Assembly: GCF_004786015.1 (NCBI RefSeq)
Contig: NZ_CP032096.1
Span: 496,001-560,000, forward strand
From: Hydrogenovibrio crunogenus
GTDB taxonomy: Bacteria > Pseudomonadota > Gammaproteobacteria > Thiomicrospirales > Thiomicrospiraceae
DNA: 64,000 nucleotides
Reading direction: 5' to 3'
The first letter of the stretch is position 1, and each line of letters starts with the position of its first letter. Made by a program: the position numbers and the translations under genes. Positions 17,111 through 26,907 of the stretch are shown in pieces. Under the pieces are notes generated by a model, which ran no database searches, was not told where the DNA came from, and saw nothing but the letters and a program-made list of their open reading frames with translations.

Positions 17111-18822
17111 GTTATGCCATCGATCGTCAAGCTTATGCCGAGATGTATGGGCCAACCGTGGGTGACAAAGTTCGTCTAGGCGATACTGAACTGCTGATTG
17201 AAGTGGAAAAAGATTTTACGACTTATGGTGAAGAGGTCAAGTTTGGCGGTGGGAAAGTCATTCGCGATGGAATGGGACAAGGGCAAGGCTGTGCCGGTAC
17301 GGTAGTTGATACGATTATTACCAATGTGCTTATTTTGGATACATGGGGCATTGTAAAAGCGGATATCGGCATTAAAGAGGGCTTTATTGTCGGTATTGGT
17401 AAAGCAGGCAACTCTGATATTCAACCTGATGTTGATTTTGAAATTGGCCCCGGAACAGAAGTAATTGCAGGTGAGGGGCAAATTATAACAGCAGGGGGAA
17501 TTGATTCTCATATTCATTTTATTTGTCCGCAACAAGTAGAAGAAGCTTTAATGTCGGGTGTGACGACAATGTTGGGTGGTGGAACAGGCCCGGCAGCAGG
17601 AACCAATGCAACGACTTGTACGTCAGGTGTTTGGTATATGCATCGCATGTTAGAAGCAGCAGAAGACTTGCCAATGAATATTGGGTTTTTAGGCAAGGGG
17701 AATGCTTCTTTGCCTGAGCCTTTAAAAGAACAGGTTGAAGCCGGTGCTATTGGTTTGAAATTACATGAAGATTGGGGAACTACGCCCGCCGCAATTGATA
17801 ATTGCTTAGCGGTTGCGGATGAATACGATGTTCAGGTTGCGATTCACACCGATACCTTAAATGAGTCGGGTTTTGTAGAAAGTACCTTAGGTGCCTTGAA
17901 GGGACGAACCATTCATACCTATCATACTGAGGGGGCTGGCGGCGGTCATGCACCGGATATTATTAAAGCGTGCGGTTTAAGTAATGTTTTACCTTCTTCA
18001 ACCAATCCAACACGCCCATTTACGGTAAATACCATTGATGAGCATTTGGATATGCTGATGGTGTGCCATCATTTAGACCCCAATATTGTTGAAGACGTGG
18101 CATTTGCCGAATCTAGGATTCGTCGTGAAACGATTGCAGCGGAAGATATTTTTCATGATTTGGGTGCGTTTTCTATGATCTCATCAGATTCGCAAGCAAT
18201 GGGGCGAGTGGGGGAGGTTATCACGCGTACTTGGCAGACAGCCCATAAAATGAAAGTACAGCGAGGGCCGCTAGTGCCTGAAGGTGCGCCTCCTGTTAAT
18301 AACGACAATTTTAGAGCGAAGCGCTATGTGGCGAAGTACACCATTAATCCTGCTATAACGCATGGAATAGGTCATGTGGTGGGGTCAATAGAGGTGGGAA
18401 AACTGGCCGATTTAGTGTTATGGAAGCCAGCCTTTTTTGCGACCAAACCATCGATGATTATTAAAGGTGGAATGATTGTGGCGGCTCCAATGGGGGATGC
18501 GAATGCATCAATTCCAACGCCTCAACCCGTGCATTATCGCAACATGTTTGCAGCACATGGTAAAGCCATTTTTAAAACCGCCATCACCTTTGTTTCGCAG
18601 GCCGCGTTTGAGGCTGATATTCAGTCTCAATTAGGATTGCAAAAATGGGTGATGCCAGTCAAAAACACTAGAAACATTAGCAAAGCCGATATGGTGTTGA
18701 ATGATTTTCAACCAGATGTGTCGGTTGATCCGGAAACCTATGTGGTTAAAGCTAATGGTGAATTATTATCTTGTGAGCCGATGGCTGAGTTACCACTGGC
18801 GCAACGCTACTTTTTGTTTTAA
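17107..18822 (+). CDS. ureC: Urease alpha subunit (catalytic)
   Basis: A 571-residue amidohydrolase-fold catalytic subunit, usual length. All nickel-site residues are seen: HIHF (metal His pair about 135-137), the lysine to be carbamylated K218 in GLKLHEDWG with H220 next to it, the HTDTLNE and [15 protein letters not shown] His residues, the flap His in VCHHLDP and the Asp in SSDSQAMGR. The enzyme should be active. It is in the middle of the operon with 28 bases to ureE. Confidence 0.98.
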   Translation: MSYAIDRQAYAEMYGPTVGDKVRLGDTELLIEVEKDFTTYGEEVKFGGGKVIRDGMGQGQGCAGTVVDTIITNVLILDTWGIVKADIGIKEGFIVGIGKAGNSDIQPDVDFEIGPGTEVIAGEGQIITAGGIDSHIHFICPQQVEEALMSGVTTMLGGGTGPAAGTNATTCTSGVWYMHRMLEAAEDLPMNIGFLGKGNASLPEPLKEQVEAGAIGLKLHEDWGTTPAAIDNCLAVADEYDVQVAIHTDTLNESGFVESTLGALKGRTIHTYHTEGAGGGHAPDIIKACGLSNVLPSSTNPTRPFTVNTIDEHLDMLMVCHHLDPNIVEDVAFAESRIRRETIAAEDIFHDLGAFSMISSDSQAMGRVGEVITRTWQTAHKMKVQRGPLVPEGAPPVNNDNFRAKRYVAKYTINPAITHGIGHVVGSIEVGKLADLVLWKPAFFATKPSMIIKGGMIVAAPMGDANASIPTPQPVHYRNMFAAHGKAIFKTAITFVSQAAFEADIQSQLGLQKWVMPVKNTRNISKADMVLNDFQPDVSVDPETYVVKANGELLSCEPMAELPLAQRYFLF

Positions 18823-18850
18823 AGCTGCTTGTCACATCAAAGGAAATGAA

Positions 18851-19354
18851 ATGAGAGAGTTTACAGATATTATTGAAGTAACTGATGAGACTGTTCATTT
18901 AACGGATTCTGTTGAATCACTTACCTTAACATTTAAACAACGAGAAAAAAGTCGTTTGAAAGTGAGTTTGCTCTCCGGAGAATCCGTTGGGTTGTTTTTG
19001 CCACGGGGCAGTGTGCTTAAACAGGGTGATTTATTAACAAATGATGCAGGGGATGTCTTAGAAGTCTGTGCGGCAGAAGAAAGTGTTTCGACCATTTATA
19101 CGGATGATATGCACCTGTTATTAAGGATAGCTTATCATTTAGGTAACCGCCATGTTCCGCTGCAGGTGGAATCAACTTGGCTACGTTATGCACATGATCA
19201 TGTCTTGGATGATATGGTTCGTTTATTGGGTGGTCACGTTACTGTTGAACAGGCACCTTTGCAACCCGAAAGTGGTGCTTATGGAGGTGGTCATCAACAT
19301 GGTCACGATCATGAGTCGTCTCACAGCCATAATCATCATGTTGCAGCTGTCTAA
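18851..19354 (+). CDS. ureE: Urease accessory metallochaperone UreE
   Basis: A 167-residue nickel-binding chaperone that hands nickel to the UreDFG-urease complex. The N-terminal domain contains LTLTFKQREKSR and LLSGESVGLFLPRG, and the metal-binding domain AYHLGNRHVPLQV with its conserved His. The C-terminus is rich in histidine (GGHQHGHDHESSHSHNHH), a Klebsiella-type nickel reservoir. Start at ATG 18851 chosen for AAGGAA 6-11 bases before it and for matching the family start; longer frames run back into ureC. Confidence 0.95.
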   Translation: MREFTDIIEVTDETVHLTDSVESLTLTFKQREKSRLKVSLLSGESVGLFLPRGSVLKQGDLLTNDAGDVLEVCAAEESVSTIYTDDMHLLLRIAYHLGNRHVPLQVESTWLRYAHDHVLDDMVRLLGGHVTVEQAPLQPESGAYGGGHQHGHDHESSHSHNHHVAAV

Positions 19355-19372
19355 CAACGTTGGGTATTTGTA

Positions 19373-20071
19373 ATGAACATGGCCTTAACACGATTGTTAC
19401 AGTTAACCAGTCCAACCCTTCCAGTAGGTGCGTATGCCTATTCTCAAGGGGCAGAATCGGCCGTATATAGTGGGTTGGTATCAGATGTTGATTCCGTTAA
19501 AGACTGGCTAGAAGGGTGTTTGTTGCATGGCCAAGTATACGGTGATTTAGCGTTGTTAAATTATTTTTACCAGGCCTGGCGAGAATGTGACGCCCAATCT
19601 CTTGATGTTCCCTCAGCTCTTTCTGCCCGTTCAAAATTAAAATCTTTAGCGATCTTAAGTGCCGCTATTCGAGAAACGGCTGAATTATTGCAAGAAGATC
19701 AGCATATGGCGTTGGCCTTGACGCGATTGGCTCAGCCACTGGGTGTTGAATTGCAGTTGGATTCAGATGTGCCTAAGACCTACCCTATGTTGTTTGCGCG
19801 TTTTGCAGTGAGTTGGAATATTTCAGTTGAAGAGACGATTCAAGGCTATGCATGGAGCTGGTTAGAAAATCAATTGGCAGCCATGGTTAAATTGGTGCCG
19901 CTTGGACAAACTCAAGGCCAGCAATTGATGCTGAGTTTTGATGATTTAATTCAGCAGGCTGTCAAAAAGGCACTGCTTGTTGAGGAAGACGAAATAGGCA
20001 GTAGCTTGCCAATGCTGGCAATTTTAAGCAGTCAGCATGAAACTCAATACAGTCGTTTATTTCGTTCATAA
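19373..20071 (+). CDS. ureF: Urease accessory protein UreF
   Basis: A 232-residue all-helical protein that regulates the UreG GTPase in the urease maturation complex. LLQLTSPTLPVGAYAYSQGAESAVYSGLV is the family signature, and VPLGQTQGQQLML matches the conserved C-terminal region. ATG 19379, two codons in, is an alternative start. An exact CCAGGCCTGG lies within the gene at 19570-19579, read as Gln-Ala-Trp. A gap of 49 bases leads to ureG. Confidence 0.95.
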   Translation: MNMALTRLLQLTSPTLPVGAYAYSQGAESAVYSGLVSDVDSVKDWLEGCLLHGQVYGDLALLNYFYQAWRECDAQSLDVPSALSARSKLKSLAILSAAIRETAELLQEDQHMALALTRLAQPLGVELQLDSDVPKTYPMLFARFAVSWNISVEETIQGYAWSWLENQLAAMVKLVPLGQTQGQQLMLSFDDLIQQAVKKALLVEEDEIGSSLPMLAILSSQHETQYSRLFRS

Positions 20072-20120
20072 TATTTTTTGAAAGTGTGTTTTGCCACACT
20101 TTATGCAGTAAAGGAAGGAT

Positions 20121-20723
20121 ATGAAGCAAGCATTACGATTGGGTATTGGAGGCCCTGTAGGGTCAGGGAAAACGGCGTTGGTTGAAATGTTGTGTAAGCG
20201 TATGCGAGATCAATTCAACATTGCCGTTGTGACCAATGATATTTATACCAAAGAGGATCAACAAATTTTGATTCGTCAGCAGGCATTAAGTGAAGACCGG
20301 ATTGTTGGAGTTGAAACAGGAGGGTGCCCGCATACCGCGATTCGTGAAGATGCTTCAATGAACCTTACGGCGATTGATGAATTAAATGCTAAGTTTGATG
20401 ACTTAGAAATGGTAATTATTGAATCGGGTGGCGATAATCTAAGTGCGACGTTTAGTCCTGAACTATCCGATTTAACTTTATACGTGATCGATGTCGCCGC
20501 AGGGGATAAGCTTCCTAGAAAAGGAGGACCAGGCATTACTCATTCTGATATGTTGATTATTAATAAAATTGATTTAGCCCCCTATGTTGGTGCGGACTTA
20601 GATGTCATGGATCGTGATACCAAGATTCAGCGTGGCGACAAACCTTATGTATTTACCAATCTTAAAAGCCAGCATGGATTGGATTCCATCATTGAGTTTA
20701 TCGTTGATAAAGGGATGTTGTAA
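20121..20723 (+). CDS. ureG: Urease accessory GTPase UreG
   Basis: A 200-residue SIMIBI-class GTPase that drives nickel delivery to urease. P-loop [13 protein letters not shown] (about 9-21), NDIYTKED, the nickel-binding CPH motif in [17 protein letters not shown] (about 65-81), IESGGDNL and the guanine motif NKIDLAP (about 150). AAGGAAGG precedes the ATG. The next gene, a nickel permease homolog, starts 5 bases after the stop. Confidence 0.97.
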   Translation: MKQALRLGIGGPVGSGKTALVEMLCKRMRDQFNIAVVTNDIYTKEDQQILIRQQALSEDRIVGVETGGCPHTAIREDASMNLTAIDELNAKFDDLEMVIIESGGDNLSATFSPELSDLTLYVIDVAAGDKLPRKGGPGITHSDMLIINKIDLAPYVGADLDVMDRDTKIQRGDKPYVFTNLKSQHGLDSIIEFIVDKGML

Positions 20724-20728
20724 TCTTT

Positions 20729-21376
20729 ATGATTGAGTACGGACTGTTTTTAATATTTTGGTATGGTTTGATGCATGCTTTTGCTCCAGATCATATGACT
20801 GCGATTGTTAATTTTTCAATTGGAAAACAAAAAGCCAAAGTAATGATGATTACATTGGGGTTTGCTTTGGGGCATGGCGTTAGTTTGTACTTGTTTTCTC
20901 TTCTATTGTCAGATTTAGAGATACCTGAGCAGGTATTGGCATATGGGGATGTGTTGGCCTCTTTGGTACTTATTTTAATGGGAATGTATCTGCTGTATTT
21001 AGTGGCCGCGAACCAAATCCATATTAGAAAGCATGAGCACCATGGAATAGAGCATGCCCATATTTGGTTTGGTCATGAGCATCACCACCAGAATGCAAAC
21101 CGTAAGTGGCTTTCGGGTTCTGCAATGATGGGGGTTTTAATGGGGATTGGTGGAGTAAGAGGAATGTTAGTTACCTTATCAGCTGTTTCCAATGATCAAG
21201 TTTCAGGTCTTATGATTCTAAGTTTTACATTGGGCGTGACATTAGTATTTGCTGTTTTCGGGCTGACCATTGCCGTATTCAATCAAAAGTTTCTTCAGTC
21301 TAAAAAGCCGTTAAGACGTGCCGTTTTCGGGGCAGGGTTGATTTCATGCCTGGTTGGTGGGCAAGCGTTTCTCTAA
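20729..21376 (+). CDS. UreH-like nickel permease
   Basis: A 215-residue inner membrane protein with about six hydrophobic segments. The HAFAPDHMTAI motif in TM1-2 corresponds to the His-x4-Asp-His nickel/cobalt signature of NiCoT and UreH proteins, and the central loop is rich in histidine (KHEHHGIEHAHIWFGHEHHHQ, about 95-114). Immediately after ureG, so nickel import for urease is the likely job. UreJ/HupE is the alternative family, but the His-x4-Asp-His pattern and loop fit UreH better. Confidence 0.82.
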   Translation: MIEYGLFLIFWYGLMHAFAPDHMTAIVNFSIGKQKAKVMMITLGFALGHGVSLYLFSLLLSDLEIPEQVLAYGDVLASLVLILMGMYLLYLVAANQIHIRKHEHHGIEHAHIWFGHEHHHQNANRKWLSGSAMMGVLMGIGGVRGMLVTLSAVSNDQVSGLMILSFTLGVTLVFAVFGLTIAVFNQKFLQSKKPLRRAVFGAGLISCLVGGQAFL

Positions 21377-21400
21377 CGCTTTGCTGTACATTGGCAATGC

Positions 21401-21415
21401 GCACAAAAATAGTGC
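21401..21415 (+). promoter_or_regulatory. NtrC-like operator upstream of amiE
   Basis: GCACAAAAATAGTGC matches the NtrC consensus GCACYAWNWTRGTGC at every fixed position but one (A for Y). Confidence 0.6.
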
Positions 21416-21545
21416 AAAAACTCGCTGAAATGAGTTCTTAACGGCCTTATGTGTCTGTTTTAAATATCAAGTATATGTTCTAACATTATGAATTATAAGC
21501 GATTATTAAATGGTTTTATTTAATGTTTAGAATTGTCTTATAGAG

Positions 21546-21560
21546 TGGCGCACTTCTTGT
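21546..21560 (+). promoter_or_regulatory. Sigma54-like promoter of amiE
   Basis: TGGCGCACTTCTTGT has the -24 GG and the -12 G at the strict 10-base spacing of the consensus TGGCACG-N4-TTGC; the last C is T. Its distance from the NtrC-like site is typical for an enhancer. Confidence 0.55.
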
Positions 21561-21683
21561 TTTATGGTTATTACGTTTTTAATAATTTTTATGCAGTAGC
21601 GCTGTATTACAACGAAGTAATCACAGTTTTTAAACACGGTTGTTTATCTAAATAATTTAAAACCATAATAAGAGGTGTTTGAA

Positions 21684-22727
21684 ATGAGACATGGTGATAT
21701 TTCTTCAAGTAATGATACGGTTGGGGTTGCAGTTGTAAACTACAAGATGCCTCGCTTACATACCAAGCAAGAAGTACTGGATAACGCTAATAAAATAGCG
21801 GATATGCTTATTGGCATGAAACAGGGATTACCGGGAATGGATTTGGTGATTTTTCCTGAGTATTCTACGCATGGGATTATGTATGATGCCAAAGAAATGT
21901 ATGACACGGCATCAACAATACCGGGGGATGAAACTCAGATTTTTTCAGCAGCATGTAAAAAAGCGAAAACTTGGGGGGTCTTTTCTTTAACAGGGGAAAG
22001 GCATGAAGATCACCCGAATAAAGCCCCTTACAACACTTTGATCTTAATTAATGATGAAGGTGAAATTGTCCAAAAATATAGAAAAATTATGCCTTGGTGT
22101 CCTGTTGAAGGTTGGTATCCAGGAGATAAGACTTATGTCACCGAAGGGCCAAAGGGAATGATGATCAGTTTGATTATCTGTGACGATGGGAATTACCCTG
22201 AAATTTGGCGAGATTGTGCAATGAAAGGGGCAGAGTTAATTGTGCGTTGTCAGGGGTATATGTATCCGGCCAAAGAGCAGCAAATTATGGTGTCTAAAGC
22301 AATGGCATGGATGAATAATACTTATGTAGCCGTTGCTAATGCCAGTGGTTTTGATGGTGTGTATTCTTACTTTGGGCATTCTGCAATTGTTGGTTTTGAT
22401 GGTCATACATTGGGTGAATGCGGCGAGGAAGATTACGGTATTCAGTACGCAGAGCTTTCAGTGTCGCAGATTAGAGATTTTAGAAAAAATGCTCAATCAC
22501 AAAACCATTTATTTAAATTACTTCATAGAGGGTATACAGGAAAAATAAACTCCGGTGAAGATGATGAAGGAGTGGCTGCTTGTCCTTACGAGTTCTACTC
22601 GACTTGGATTAATGATCCTCAGAAAGCGAAAGAGCAAGTTGAAAAAATTACACGCTCAACTGTTGGAACTGCTGAGTGCCCAATCGAAGGCATTCCCAAT
22701 GAAGATACTGTTAAAAGTCACAGTTAA
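21684..22727 (+). CDS. amiE: Aliphatic amidase
   Basis: A 347-residue nitrilase-superfamily enzyme that hydrolyses short aliphatic amides (acetamide, propionamide) to the acid and ammonia. It resembles Pseudomonas aeruginosa AmiE along its whole length from [21 protein letters not shown] onward. The catalytic triad is at the same numbers: E59 (FPEYS), K134 (YRKIMPW) and C166 ([10 protein letters not shown]). Start at ATG 21684 behind AGAGGTG (21671-21677). The following VWA gene starts 14 bases after the stop, probably in one operon. Expression is probably under NtrC/sigma54, unlike the AmiR/AmiC antitermination of Pseudomonas; no amiR or amiC is seen. Confidence 0.96.
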   Translation: MRHGDISSSNDTVGVAVVNYKMPRLHTKQEVLDNANKIADMLIGMKQGLPGMDLVIFPEYSTHGIMYDAKEMYDTASTIPGDETQIFSAACKKAKTWGVFSLTGERHEDHPNKAPYNTLILINDEGEIVQKYRKIMPWCPVEGWYPGDKTYVTEGPKGMMISLIICDDGNYPEIWRDCAMKGAELIVRCQGYMYPAKEQQIMVSKAMAWMNNTYVAVANASGFDGVYSYFGHSAIVGFDGHTLGECGEEDYGIQYAELSVSQIRDFRKNAQSQNHLFKLLHRGYTGKINSGEDDEGVAACPYEFYSTWINDPQKAKEQVEKITRSTVGTAECPIEGIPNEDTVKSHS

Positions 22728-22741
22728 GGTCTAGCTTTTCT

Positions 22742-24490
22742 ATGGCAATTCAATTCCAGTTGAAGTTGTTCGTTCCTCAACTGGAGCTTACTATATTGGC
22801 ACTCTTTGGTAGGAAAATTCAATTACTGCCTTTGGGTGCTCCGCAAAGTCGACCGATGATTCAAGAAGGAAGTATTTCGCTTCCAAGTAGCATATCTGCA
22901 GAATCCTACCTCCAAGCTAAAGCTTATTATTTTATGTGTGTCATTCATGCAATGGGGCATATTTTGTATTCAACACCCATGGATGCTCAGGGATATAAAA
23001 ATCGACAGTTAGTGATGGTCTCTCTTATTGAAGATGCAAGAGTGGAGACTTTGTTGATCAATCAATACCCAGGTCTTAAGCAGCAATTCAAATCATGTTT
23101 TGTTAAACCGAATAGTGACTCTAATGATTTTGATTCAATCGCTTATGGGGTTGCTTATGGGATTTTAAATTCGAGCTATGAGTCAAGTAACTATATTGTA
23201 AGTAAAGCATTGAATGCTTTTAGGTCACTTTCATTCAACGAGTTAAATGACGCTGGTTTGTCCTTGAGGTTGGGGCTGCAGTTAGCTAATGATATTGGTC
23301 AAATGCGTATCAGTATGAACGAACGAACGGAATTTACCATTGTTGATTACCGGGATGATAATCAATATTTGTGGCAACAAGTGGAACCTGTCCTAGCTGA
23401 GGGTACGTCAAGTGATGGTAACGAAAATATTTCAGATTATGATGCGCGATCATTTAAAGAATCTTTTGCCGAAAGGGAGGTTTCTGCATTGTCGGAAACA
23501 GCACCTAATGAAGAAGGTAATTTAGTTTTCAAAGAAGTGCCTGAACATTCTGATAATGAGTTACGGAACAAAGCATCGACGCTGGCTTCCCTTTGTTATA
23601 AAGAGTGGGATTATAAGATTGCTCGATTCAAAGAGCGTTGGTGTTCCGTAGATGTATTTAAGCCAATTGATGATCAAGCTAAGCATACTAATTTGTTGGA
23701 TCATTTACACGCCCAGTTGGTTTTCAAGTTGTATAAACTGATTTCGTCCTATCAGCAAAATAGATGGAAACAAAAGGCACAAAAAGAAGGTGATGAACTC
23801 GACTTGGAAGCCGTTGTGAATACTTTAGTTGATTTGAGGTCGGGACGGATTCATTCAGATCCGAATCTTTATCTTAAAATCCAGTCAGATCATCATCAAG
23901 ATATAGCATTGCTTGTATTATTAGACTTGTCTGAGTCGATGAATCAGACGTACTTAGACAGTGAAATCAGTATTTTAAAAAATACGGAGCAATCAACGTT
24001 GGTGTTATCCAGTCTTTTGGATAAATTGGATCATTCTTACGCCGTTCATGGCTTCAATTCAGATGGACGTCATCATATTAATTATTATGAGTTGAAGGGG
24101 TTTGCAGAGCAAGGTGATGTCTTATCATCCAGATTGCCTAATCTCACGGCCCAATACTCAACTAGATTGGGTGCGGGTGTTCGACATGCTTATACTGAGA
24201 TTGCACAGCGCCAAGAAACACATAAATTGATTTTAGTTATAACGGACGGCAAACCTTCTGATATAGATGTATACGATGAAAATTATTTAATTGAAGATGC
24301 AAAAGTAGCGGTACGAGAAGTGGAGAATAAAGGAATTAAAACTTTTTGTCTCGCCTTGGATACCGATGGTGAAAATGATTATACGCAGCAGATTTTTAAG
24401 CCTGGACACTATGGGATATTGAAAGATCCAAATAAGTTAACGGATACGTTAGTGAATCTGTATTTAAAGATATTTAAAGCGTTTATGTAA
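22742..24490 (+). CDS. NorD-like von Willebrand factor A protein
   Basis: A 582-residue protein like the NorD/CbbO group, which work with a MoxR-type AAA+ ATPase (NorQ, CbbQ) to activate metalloenzymes. The C-terminal VWA domain has a MIDAS metal site (DLSESMN, about 397-403) and ITDGKPSDID. The N-terminal half has HAMGHILYS (about 69-77) and LIEDARVE, reminiscent of NorD; HAMGH looks like a HExGH zinc motif that has lost its Glu. No AAA+ partner is encoded in the window. Position right behind amiE suggests, as inference only, a role linked to amide or urea metabolism. Confidence 0.75.
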   Translation: MAIQFQLKLFVPQLELTILALFGRKIQLLPLGAPQSRPMIQEGSISLPSSISAESYLQAKAYYFMCVIHAMGHILYSTPMDAQGYKNRQLVMVSLIEDARVETLLINQYPGLKQQFKSCFVKPNSDSNDFDSIAYGVAYGILNSSYESSNYIVSKALNAFRSLSFNELNDAGLSLRLGLQLANDIGQMRISMNERTEFTIVDYRDDNQYLWQQVEPVLAEGTSSDGNENISDYDARSFKESFAEREVSALSETAPNEEGNLVFKEVPEHSDNELRNKASTLASLCYKEWDYKIARFKERWCSVDVFKPIDDQAKHTNLLDHLHAQLVFKLYKLISSYQQNRWKQKAQKEGDELDLEAVVNTLVDLRSGRIHSDPNLYLKIQSDHHQDIALLVLLDLSESMNQTYLDSEISILKNTEQSTLVLSSLLDKLDHSYAVHGFNSDGRHHINYYELKGFAEQGDVLSSRLPNLTAQYSTRLGAGVRHAYTEIAQRQETHKLILVITDGKPSDIDVYDENYLIEDAKVAVREVENKGIKTFCLALDTDGENDYTQQIFKPGHYGILKDPNKLTDTLVNLYLKIFKAFM

Positions 24491-24528
24491 TCAATCTATC
24501 TGTACGCTAGGGGATTGGAAAGTGATAT

Positions 24529-24551
24529 AGACCCTGAATTATCAGGGTCTT
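24529..24551. terminator. Hairpin between convergent VWA and fmdB genes
   Basis: AGACCCTG (24529-24536), loop AATTAT, CAGGGTCT (24543-24550). The T-run is short on both strands, so it is a weaker terminator than others here. Confidence 0.6.
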
Positions 24552-24564
24552 AAAAGTTTGGATG

Positions 24565-24921
24565 TTAGTGGCTAATCATCCAAGGTCGCATTGAAGGAAA
24601 CATTTTCTTTCCATCTGCTGTCCACATGAGTTTTGATTTGCCTTTTTTATGGTATTGACAACCACAACCATGTTTTAGCTTTTCGGTATTCTCGGCACGA
24701 CTGTCTACAGTCGATACCTGAGGTTCGTGCTGAGCCGCTTCATTTTTTTCAATGGCATTGCGTTTGGCTGGTGCCATATCTAAAATTTCAGGTGGAATCA
24801 TGATGATTCTAGGCGACAAAGTCTGGCAATGCGGGCATTGAGCTGGTTTGTTTGACTCATCCATGGTCGCGAGTTCATAAAAGATACCATGGTCAGGACA
24901 CTTATAATCATAGACTGGCAT
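24565..24921 (-). CDS. fmdB: FmdB zinc-ribbon protein
   Basis: A 118-residue protein with the FmdB N-terminal zinc ribbon: PVYDYKCPDHGIF (Cys about 8) and CPHC (about 29-32), plus a later HGCGC pair (about 84-88). In Methylophilus FmdB was proposed as a regulator of formamidase expression; the true role of the family is not settled. GGAGT lies before the ATG, 13 bases after fmdA, so it is the last gene of the urt-fmd operon. Confidence 0.9.
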   Translation of the reverse strand: MPVYDYKCPDHGIFYELATMDESNKPAQCPHCQTLSPRIIMIPPEILDMAPAKRNAIEKNEAAQHEPQVSTVDSRAENTEKLKHGCGCQYHKKGKSKLMWTADGKKMFPSMRPWMISH

Positions 24922-24934
24922 AGTTTAAAACTCC

Positions 24935-26167
24935 TTACTTTAAGTCAGGCGCTAATGGAACTTGAACGCTATCATCGACGTATTTTTTAGGCCCTTCGGC
25001 ATTCGGGTTGACATCAAACTCAAAGATATCGGTAGGCAACCATAGCGTTGCGCATGAGTTTGGAATATCAACTACACCACTGATGTGGCCTTGAACGGGA
25101 GCCGTACCTAATAGCGAGTATGCTTGTGCACCTGAATAACCAAACTTCTTAAGGTATTCGATGGCATTCAAACAGGCCTGTCTATAAGCAACGTTGACGT
25201 CAAGATAGTGTTGTTGACCCTCTTCATCAACCGAGATACCTTCAAAGATCAAATAGTCGTCATAACGCGGCGTAATTGGGCTTGGTTTGAAGATTGGGTT
25301 TTTGATGCCGTATTTTTTCATACCATCTTTAACCAGATTCACGCGTAGGTGAATCCAGCCAGCCATCTCAATTGCACCACAGAAAGTGATTTCTCCATCA
25401 CCTTGACTGAAGTGTAAATCACCAACAGAAAGGCCAGCATCTTTAACGTAAACTGGGAAGTAAACTTTTGAACCACGTGATAAGTCTTTGATGTCACAGT
25501 TACCACCGTGTTCTCTTGGCGGAACGGTACGAGCTCCTTCCGCCGCTGCCGATTTAGCTTCCTCTGGTTTCATCCGGCCCATGTGTGCAGTTTCGGCGTA
25601 AGGAAGAGCTGCTAGAGGTGGCGTGCGCTCAGGATCAGTGTCAAAAAGTTCTTTTTCTCGAGTATTCCATTCATCCAACATCTTTTTGTCTGGTAGGCAA
25701 CCAATTAATCCAGGATGGATTAAACCTGCAAATTCAACGCCCGGAATGTGTCTTGATTTGGTAAACATTCCATTGAAGTCCCAAATGGTTTTTTGTGCTT
25801 CTGGGAAGTGATCCGTTAAGAAGCCCCCTCCGTTTTGTTTAGAAAAGAAGCCATTAAATCCCCATTGACTGTCGGCGAATGTTCCTATGTCTAAGATGTC
25901 GACTTCTAGTAGGTCCCCTGGTTCTGCACCTTCGATTCCGACTGGGCCTGATAAAAAATGTACTTGAGTCAAATCGACGTCACGAACATCGGCGGCATCA
26001 TCATTGTTTTCGATTTGCCCCCCTGTCCAGTCCATGCATTCGATGATGAAATCATCACCAGGTTTTACCATTGAAACCATTGGGATATCAGGGTGCCAGC
26101 GGTTATGGATATTATCATGCTCGTACGCGGATTTGTTGAGGTCGATTTTAATAATAGTTTCGGCCAT
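24935..26167 (-). CDS. fmdA: Formamidase (acetamidase/formamidase family)
   Basis: A 410-residue hydrolase of the FmdA_AmdA family that splits formamide to formate and ammonia. The family start (IKIDLNKSAYEHDNIHNRWHPDIP), GPVGIEGAEPGDLLEVDILDI, HPGLIGC and the EHGGNCDIKDLSRGSKVYFPVYV metal-site region are all present, and the length matches Methylophilus FmdA. GGAG precedes ATG 26167. It lies 38 bases behind the last transporter gene, which suggests the transporter carries amides as well as, or instead of, urea. Confidence 0.95.
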   Translation of the reverse strand: MAETIIKIDLNKSAYEHDNIHNRWHPDIPMVSMVKPGDDFIIECMDWTGGQIENNDDAADVRDVDLTQVHFLSGPVGIEGAEPGDLLEVDILDIGTFADSQWGFNGFFSKQNGGGFLTDHFPEAQKTIWDFNGMFTKSRHIPGVEFAGLIHPGLIGCLPDKKMLDEWNTREKELFDTDPERTPPLAALPYAETAHMGRMKPEEAKSAAAEGARTVPPREHGGNCDIKDLSRGSKVYFPVYVKDAGLSVGDLHFSQGDGEITFCGAIEMAGWIHLRVNLVKDGMKKYGIKNPIFKPSPITPRYDDYLIFEGISVDEEGQQHYLDVNVAYRQACLNAIEYLKKFGYSGAQAYSLLGTAPVQGHISGVVDIPNSCATLWLPTDIFEFDVNPNAEGPKKYVDDSVQVPLAPDLK

Positions 26168-26205
26168 TTTGGTTCTCCTGTTGTATAAATTTAACTTGGT
26201 TTAGC

Positions 26206-26895
26206 TTAAACAGATAAAAATGACGCAACTTTATCTTCGTCGACTTCATTGCGTGGCTGATCGTGAATGATCTTGCCTTTTTCTATAACAATAATTCGAT
26301 CGGCTACATCCAAAGCGAAGCTTAAAACTTGCTCGGATACGATGATTGATAACCCTCTGGAGTCGCGGATTTCCTTCAAGGTGTGAGCCATTTCTTTGAT
26401 GATTGAAGGCTGAATACCTTCTGTCGGTTCGTCCAATAACAGAACGTCTGGGTCACTTGCAAGTGCACGGGCAATCGCCAGTTGTTGCTGTTGACCACCG
26501 GATAGGTTTCCGCCACGACGTTTTCTCATTTCACGTAAAACTGGAAAGATATTGTATAAATCTTCCGGTACTTCCGTTTCTTTGGTACTGGTCAGTCCTG
26601 TTTCGATGTTTTCCTGTACCGTCATGGTTGAAAAGATCATTCTTCCTTGAGGAACAAATCCTAGTCCAGCTTTTACGCGTTCATGGCTCTTCATGCCAAA
26701 TAACTCTTTATTTTCAAGCTTGACGCTTCCTGATTTAGAAGGAATCATTCCAATCAATGATTTCATTAGGGTGGTTTTTCCCATTCCGTTACGCCCCAAA
26801 ATAGCAATGATCTCATTCTTTTTGAGAGAGAGGTTTAAACCTTTAATAACTTCACTTTCTCCATAAGCGACATGTAAATCTTGTATCTCTAGCAT
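26206..26895 (-). CDS. urtE: Urea/short-chain amide ABC transporter, ATPase UrtE
   Basis: A 229-residue LivF-like ATPase of the hydrophobic amino acid/urea transporter group. Walker A GRNGMGKTTLMK (about 34-45), signature NLSGGQQQQLAIARAL (about 128-143), Walker B VLLLDEPTEGIQPSI. GRNGMGKTT in place of the usual GPNG is typical for LivF/UrtE. GGGAG lies before the ATG. Fifth gene of the transporter operon. Confidence 0.92.
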   Translation of the reverse strand: MLEIQDLHVAYGESEVIKGLNLSLKKNEIIAILGRNGMGKTTLMKSLIGMIPSKSGSVKLENKELFGMKSHERVKAGLGFVPQGRMIFSTMTVQENIETGLTSTKETEVPEDLYNIFPVLREMRKRRGGNLSGGQQQQLAIARALASDPDVLLLDEPTEGIQPSIIKEMAHTLKEIRDSRGLSIIVSEQVLSFALDVADRIIVIEKGKIIHDQPRNEVDEDKVASFLSV

Positions 26896-26907
26896 CTTTT
26901 TACTCCC

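Larger units (their letters stand above)
21377..21683 (+). other. 307-base control region before amiE
   Basis: No gene seen. It holds an NtrC-like palindrome (21401-21415) and, about 139 bases further on, a sigma54-like element (21546-21560), followed by a leader of about 110 bases rich in A and T. There is no clear terminator for the urease operon here. Confidence 0.6.
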
